This document shows, piece after piece, positions 7,873-10,818 of a stretch of 10,818 nucleotides of DNA (its first letter is position 1; the number at the start of each line of letters is the position of its first letter). Under the pieces are notes generated by a model. It saw only the letters and a program-made list of their open reading frames with translations. It did no database searches and was not told the origin of the DNA. The stretch covers positions 1 to 10,818 of the forward strand of contig CAZSVI010000128.1 in assembly GCA_964610205.1 (NCBI GenBank). Reading direction: 5' to 3'. The position numbers were made by a program, and so were the translations under genes. Source of the DNA: CAZSVI01 sp964610205. Lineage in GTDB: Bacteria; Bacillota; Clostridia; DSM-8532.

Positions 7873-7929
7873 GCATGTGGCTATTCATGTTTATTGACTA
7901 GCTTATAGCCTCTGAATAGCCGCCCATGC
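7873..7929 (-). promoter_or_regulatory. Stem-loop between the permease and solute-binding protein genes
   Basis: GGCTATTCA (7879-7887) and TGAATAGCC (7913-7921) form a 9-bp perfect stem. GCATG (7873-7877) and CATGC (7925-7929) extend it across a small internal loop. GGCTAT can instead pair with ATAGCC at 7905-7910, giving an alternative fold. It sits in a 235-base gap with no clear promoter. No T-tract follows it. It could be a processing or 5'-protective structure for the binding-protein message. Confidence 0.5.
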
Positions 7930-7950
7930 TTTGATGAAAAATTTAATTAC

Positions 7951-7965
7951 TAACAAGTATTGTTA
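7951..7965. repeat. Short palindrome TAACAA-GTA-TTGTTA
   Basis: A perfect 6-bp inverted repeat with a 3-base centre lies 43 bases past the YtcP-type permease stop. It has the size and symmetry of a dimeric operator, but no promoter is recognisable beside it. Chance occurrence in AT-rich DNA is possible. Confidence 0.25.
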
Positions 7966-8007
7966 CATTGTATCGGACTGAAGAACGGACTCTTGAAAAA
8001 CCAGTGC

Positions 8008-8901
8008 TTATTCCTTAAGGGAACCCACTATTACACCTTTTATAAAATATTTTTGCAAAAAAGGATATACTAAGATAATTGGGCCTGTGGTAAGCACCAT
8101 GGTTGCATATTTTATCACCTCCTCCATTGCCGCTCTTTTATTTGATACAATTTCTTCCGACAACTTATTGGTAATCTCATTCATTCGTCCCACAATTACT
8201 ATTTCTCTTAAAACCATCTGCAGCGGATACTTACTTCTGTCACGCAGATAGATAAGCGCAGGAAACCACGAATTCCAGTACCCAACAATACTGTACAGTG
8301 ATACAACAGCAAGCATAGCTTTGGATAAGGGAATAATTATTTTAAACAAAATAACAAAATCATTAGCTCCATCAAGATACGCCGATTCACACAGACTTGT
8401 AGGCACTTGCTTAAACCCTGTTCTTAATATAATAATTGACCATGTTCCAATACACCCTGGTATAATCATAACAAATCTTAAATCAATCAAACCTAAATTT
8501 CTAATATTTATATAGCTTGGTATCATCCCACCTCCAAAAAACATAGTAAATATGATTACAAACAGAAATACTTTTTTACCTGGAAACGCGCTCTTTGTAA
8601 ATGCATAAGCAGCCATACTCATAAGGATTAAGCCTATTGCGGTTCCTGCGGCCGCATAATAAACTGTGTTAAAAAACGATGGTATCAAAACGGGATGTGA
8701 CAATGCATATCTATAAGCTTCAAAAGTGAATTCTCTTGGCCATAAAAAAATTCCCCTGTTCTTTAATACCTCCGCAGAGGAGCTAAATGAAGCAAAGATC
8801 ACATGAAGGAACGGTATCAGGGTTACTGCTATCAAAAGCAACATTATTAATTCATTAAATTTGTCAAAGGCATAATCGCCAATTTTTCTTTTATAGAGCA
8901 A
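8008..8901 (-). CDS. Carbohydrate ABC importer permease, YtcP type
   Basis: This 297-residue inner-membrane permease has about six hydrophobic segments, including LIMLLLIAVTLIPFLHVIF and KKVFLFVIIFTMFFGGGMIP. The EAA loop that docks the ATPase is ESAYLDGANDFVILFKIIIP (172-191). The YtcP-group signatures YWNSWFPALIYLRD and the C-terminal YFIKGVIVGSLKE are present. With the LplB-type partner encoded 12 bases upstream it forms the membrane channel. The start is a TTG with AAGGA 9 bases upstream, and that ribosome site overlaps the stop codon of the preceding gene, suggesting coupled translation. No ATPase gene is present in the window. The importer probably uses a shared MsmX-like ATPase, as is usual for this class. 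Confidence 0.9.
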   Translation of the reverse strand: MLYKRKIGDYAFDKFNELIMLLLIAVTLIPFLHVIFASFSSSAEVLKNRGIFLWPREFTFEAYRYALSHPVLIPSFFNTVYYAAAGTAIGLILMSMAAYAFTKSAFPGKKVFLFVIIFTMFFGGGMIPSYINIRNLGLIDLRFVMIIPGCIGTWSIIILRTGFKQVPTSLCESAYLDGANDFVILFKIIIPLSKAMLAVVSLYSIVGYWNSWFPALIYLRDRSKYPLQMVLREIVIVGRMNEITNKLSEEIVSNKRAAMEEVIKYATMVLTTGPIILVYPFLQKYFIKGVIVGSLKE

Positions 8902-8913
8902 AAAACCACATCC

Positions 8914-9885
8914 TTACCATAAGCTATTTTCACTTATGCTTCTTGCTGTATAATTAGCAAAAATCAAAAGCAGAAAATTAATAACTGTGTTAAAAAGACC
9001 TATTGCGGTAGAATAGCTGTATTGTGCACTACCGAAACCACTCCTGTACACAAACGTTGAAATAACATCCGCCGTCGCATAGGTGGCGGGATTATACATC
9101 AAAAATACTTTTTCAAAACCCACTGACATCATGTCGCCAACTCTGAATATCAATAAGATTATAATTGTTGGCACAATTGATGGAATGGTAATATGAATAA
9201 TTTTTTTGAATCTTCCCGCACCGTCTATAGTTGCCGATTCGTATAACTGCGGAGATATACCCGATATTGCCGCTAAATATATAATTGATCCCCAGCCAAT
9301 ACCTTGCCAAATCCCGGAACCAATATACAACGGCCGGAACCATTGCGGGTCTAATGTAAAGTTCATCCTTTCCATGCCAAATGTCAAAAGAAAGTTGTTA
9401 ACAATTCCTTCCTGCGAGAAAAACATTCCTACAAAACCTACAACTACCACTGTGGATATAAAATGGGGCAAGTAGCTTACAGTCTGTACAAGTTTCTTGT
9501 ATCTTTCGCTGCGCAATTCATTCAGCAAAATGGCAAGAAGTATAGGCGCAGGAAAGGCAAAAATAAGATCGTATAAATTGATTAACAATGTATTGCGTAT
9601 AATTCTCCAACAATAGTACGAACCAAAAAAAGTCTCAAAATGCTTGAAACCAGCCCACGGGCTTTTGATAATACCAAGCCCTGCACGAAAATCCTTAAAT
9701 GCTATAATAACCCCATACATAGGCAAATAATTGAAGATTATAAAATAAGCCATGACCGGCAGCAGCATGAAGTATATATATTTATTTTTAAAAATATCTC
9801 TGATAAGTATATCTTTTTTGTTCTTATTTCTACCATGCATATCACTATTTAGCTTGTATACATGTTTGCCAGTTAATGCTTCCAC
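8914..9885 (-). CDS. Carbohydrate ABC importer permease, LplB type
   Basis: This 323-residue membrane protein is the first gene of the importer operon. A charged N-terminus rich in Lys/Asn precedes the first helix (YIYFMLLPVMAYFIIF). The LplB-type segment NYLPMYGVIIAFKDFRAG follows, and the EAA loop reads LYESATIDGAGRFKKIIHIT (214-233). The ending ARSISENSLW is also typical of the group. I start it at the GTG at 9885, because AGGAGG (9892-9897) lies 6 bases before it. A GTG at 9906 would begin a seven-residue extension that merely translates this ribosome site (YERRS) and is unlikely. The protein pairs with the YtcP-type permease to import a sugar or oligosaccharide delivered by the lipid-anchored binding protein. 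Confidence 0.9.
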   Translation of the reverse strand: MEALTGKHVYKLNSDMHGRNKNKKDILIRDIFKNKYIYFMLLPVMAYFIIFNYLPMYGVIIAFKDFRAGLGIIKSPWAGFKHFETFFGSYYCWRIIRNTLLINLYDLIFAFPAPILLAILLNELRSERYKKLVQTVSYLPHFISTVVVVGFVGMFFSQEGIVNNFLLTFGMERMNFTLDPQWFRPLYIGSGIWQGIGWGSIIYLAAISGISPQLYESATIDGAGRFKKIIHITIPSIVPTIIILLIFRVGDMMSVGFEKVFLMYNPATYATADVISTFVYRSGFGSAQYSYSTAIGLFNTVINFLLLIFANYTARSISENSLW

Positions 9886-9910
9886 AACACTCCTCCTTTC
9901 ATACACTTAT

Positions 9911-9948
9911 TTCAAATTGATATAAAAGAAACAGACATCAATTTTGAA
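9911..9948 (-). promoter_or_regulatory. Inverted repeat in the 5' leader of the importer operon
   Basis: TTCAAATTGAT (9911-9921) and ATCAATTTTGAA (9937-9948) are complementary over 11 positions with one bulged base, around a 15-base loop. In the mRNA the stem ends 13 bases before the AGGAGG of the first permease gene. It is AT-rich and has no T-tract beyond it. It could be a leader hairpin or a protein-binding site. Confidence 0.4.
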
Positions 9949-10006
9949 TAAAAGCTTTTCCGTATCCACATACATTGCCGGTACCGTCAATTCTGTCAAT
10001 AATTTT

Positions 10007-10034
10007 ATTCTATTTCAATATGCCATATAGTCAA
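10007..10034 (-). promoter_or_regulatory. Promoter of the importer operon
   Basis: TTGACT (10034-10029) and TAGAAT (10012-10007) are separated by 16 bases, a good sigma-A-type match giving a leader of roughly 115 bases. The -35 lies within the 10-mer ATATTGACTA shared with the beta-helix lipoprotein promoter, which has the same spacing. No convincing catabolite-responsive element is visible. Confidence 0.65.
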
Positions 10035-10085
10035 TATTAAATATTTTATAGGATGTTGATATCTTGATAAATTCGATTTTTAATT

Positions 10086-10137
10086 TTTTCACAGGTATTG
10101 TTTTTTTGACATTTCAGTATCACCCTTTTCACGAGTA
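10086..10137. promoter_or_regulatory. Paired direct repeats upstream of the operon promoter, candidate activator sites
   Basis: TTTTCACAGGTA (10086-10097) recurs as TTTTCACGAGTA (10126-10137), with ten of twelve bases identical and a period of exactly 40 bp, about four helical turns. They lie roughly 50-100 bp upstream of the -35 of the importer promoter. AraC-family proteins often bind direct repeats, so the sensor encoded here is a candidate ligand. This is inference from position only. Confidence 0.35.
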
Positions 10138-10156
10138 GTTGATAAATAGTTAGAAC

Positions 10157-10187
10157 AAAAAAAGCCCCGGCAAGTGATACCGGAAGC
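10157..10187 (-). terminator. Rho-independent terminator after the coiled-coil protein gene
   Basis: On the minus strand GCTTCCGG (10187-10180) pairs with CCGGGGC (10170-10164), with one bulge and one G-T pair, around a 9-base loop, followed by seven Ts (10163-10157). It lies 73 bases past the second in-frame stop and insulates the importer promoter region from upstream transcription. Confidence 0.75.
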
Positions 10188-10259
10188 CTAATGTAACGAA
10201 TTTATTATAAAGCAGTAATGCCAGGTATAACAAAGATTAAGCTTAAAATTTTTATCCTC

Positions 10260-10352
10260 TTATTTCTTCCGACCGCCTTCCAGGACTTCAAGTTTGGTAT
10301 CGTGGCTGCTTACCCGGATAGACAGGTTGTCCAACTTGTCTTCAACATGACG
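10260..10352 (-). pseudogene. Relic of a second coiled-coil gene: diverged C-terminal tail
   Basis: Immediately after the stop of the coiled-coil gene, in the same frame, 30 codons run to the next stop and read RHVEDKLDNLSIRVSSHDTK and then LEVLEGGRKK. They align with the tail of the intact protein (LSFKVEKQDIQITVLKG against LSIRVSSHDTKLEVLEG). There is no start codon or ribosome site, and codons differ widely between the copies. The simplest reading is the end of a former tandem paralogue left after deletion. Alternatives are an original, longer C-terminus cut off by the TAA at 10353-10355, or stop readthrough. Confidence 0.55.
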
Positions 10353-10628
10353 TTATCTTGCTGCTTTTTTACTGCCTTTAAGAACGGTAATCTGTATGTC
10401 CTGCTTTTCTACCTTGAATGATAATTCTGTCAGCTGCGATTTGATTTCTTCCTGCCCTTCCGCAAGCTGCTTGTATCCGTCGAAGAGGGTATCAAGCTTT
10501 TTACCATGCTCAATTTCAAGCCTTGTGATATGGCCTTCGACTTTATTAAATCTTGTATTAGTTTCCTTCCGGAATTCTGAGAACTCGGAATACATCTTTT
10601 CCAGCAATTCAAAGGTTTTATCTTCCAC
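10353..10628 (-). CDS. Small coiled-coil protein of unknown function
   Basis: This 91-residue, highly charged protein is almost wholly helical with heptad spacing of hydrophobic residues, so a coiled coil is expected over most of its length. It has no signal peptide or membrane segment. The pattern (ME(D)KxFELLEKMYSEF, then KLDTLFDGYKQ, then a tail ending VLKGSKK) resembles small clostridial proteins that I know only as hypothetical. The start is GTG, supported by AGGAGG 9 bases upstream (10638-10643), while no ATG is suitably placed. It is a single-gene unit with its own promoter and terminator between a tRNA and the importer operon, and nothing ties it to sugar uptake. Confidence 0.7.
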   Translation of the reverse strand: MEDKTFELLEKMYSEFSEFRKETNTRFNKVEGHITRLEIEHGKKLDTLFDGYKQLAEGQEEIKSQLTELSFKVEKQDIQITVLKGSKKAAR

Positions 10629-10657
10629 CGGTACCCGCCTCCTTTTCTCTGGGGATA

Positions 10658-10666
10658 ATTATATCA
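10658..10666 (-). promoter_or_regulatory. Extended -10 promoter of the coiled-coil gene
   Basis: The minus strand reads TGATATAAT, a perfect -10 with the TGN extension. No good -35 lies 16-18 bases upstream, which extended -10 promoters can tolerate. The predicted transcript begins about 20 bases before the ribosome binding site. Confidence 0.6.
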
Positions 10667-10730
10667 TAACCCGGATGAAGAATGTACAGGTTTTTTTATT
10701 CATGAGGATCCTTTTAGTTGAAAAATATTA

Positions 10731-10759
10731 AAATCCGCTAACCATTGATTAGCGGATTT
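10731..10759 (-). terminator. Terminator downstream of tRNA-Thr
   Basis: A perfect 11-bp stem (AAATCCGCTAA / TTAGCGGATTT) with a 7-base loop begins 4 bases past the tRNA 3' end. On the minus strand it is followed by TAATATTTTT. The stem is symmetric, but no gene reads into it from the plus strand. Confidence 0.75.
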
Positions 10760-10763
10760 CTTT

Positions 10764-10818
10764 TGGAGCTGGTGGACGGACTCGAACCCCCGACCTGCTG
10801 ATTACAAATCAGCTGCTC
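10764..10818 (-). tRNA. tRNA-Thr, anticodon UGU (5' part outside the window)
   Basis: The minus strand contains the last 55 bases of a tRNA. A 5-bp anticodon stem (GCTGA/TCAGC) encloses the loop TTTGTAA, whose central TGT reads the threonine codon ACA. The T loop is TTCGAGT, and the acceptor strand CACCAGC is followed by an encoded discriminator T and CCA. The T stem has one G-G opposition (GGGGG against CCGTC). The D arm and 5' acceptor strand lie beyond the right edge. Confidence 0.93.

Noticed and set aside
9886..9906. Seven-residue extension of the LplB-type permease
   Set aside because: Those codons translate the AGGAGG ribosome binding site itself, and the GTG at 9885 has ideal spacing.
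9886..10140. Catabolite-responsive element (cre) at the importer promoter
   Set aside because: No stretch on either strand approached the cre consensus closely enough to report.
10396..10731. Plus-strand 111-codon frame near the right end
   Set aside because: It is antisense to the coiled-coil gene, crosses that gene's promoter and has no ribosome binding site.
1..10818. CRISPR array, phage or plasmid replication functions, transposase gene
   Set aside because: No regularly spaced repeats, integrase, transposase or replication motifs were seen. The only mobile-looking item is the non-coding foldback element.

Overview
The window is low-GC DNA with clostridial (Firmicutes) hallmarks: strong AGGAGG-type ribosome binding sites, frequent GTG/TTG starts, lipoprotein signal peptides, a membrane-anchored AraC regulator, and LplB/YtcP-type sugar permeases. 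It fits a polysaccharide-using anaerobe of the Clostridia. Genus cannot be fixed from the sequence. Every gene I can support lies on the minus strand, so the window reads biologically from right to left.

Right edge (10818 to about 10130): the 3' part of a tRNA-Thr(UGU) with its terminator, then a small coiled-coil protein gene with an extended -10 promoter and its own terminator. Directly after that gene's stop codon, in the same frame, lies a second diverged copy of the C-terminal tail, probably a relic of a paralogue.

Centre (about 10034 to 4475): a carbohydrate-uptake operon. A good promoter drives an LplB-type permease, a YtcP-type permease, a large lipid-anchored solute-binding protein and a cytoplasmic neutral-ceramidase-like hydrolase, closed by a terminator. 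There is no ATPase gene, so the importer presumably borrows a shared MsmX-type ATPase. The binding-protein gene is flanked on both sides by large stem-loops, consistent with separate stabilisation of its message.

Left (about 4430 to 2052): a transmembrane sensor with an AraC-type DNA-binding domain has its own promoter. It is preceded by a possible 20-codon leader peptide whose stop overlaps the sensor start (ATGA). Downstream lies a 167-bp foldback element with terminal inverted repeats (1859-2025). After it, a separately promoted lipoprotein with a right-handed beta-helix (polysaccharide lyase-like) domain ends near a hairpin at 308-329. The first 300 bases hold nothing I can identify.

Inferred working model: the sensor perceives an extracellular glycan or fragment and activates the importer operon, and perhaps the beta-helix lipoprotein. 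Those two promoters share the 10-mer ATATTGACTA and the same 16-bp spacing. The lipoprotein would bind or cut substrate at the surface, the importer would bring in oligosaccharides, and the ceramidase-like enzyme would remove an amide- or ester-linked group inside the cell. The substrate is unknown.
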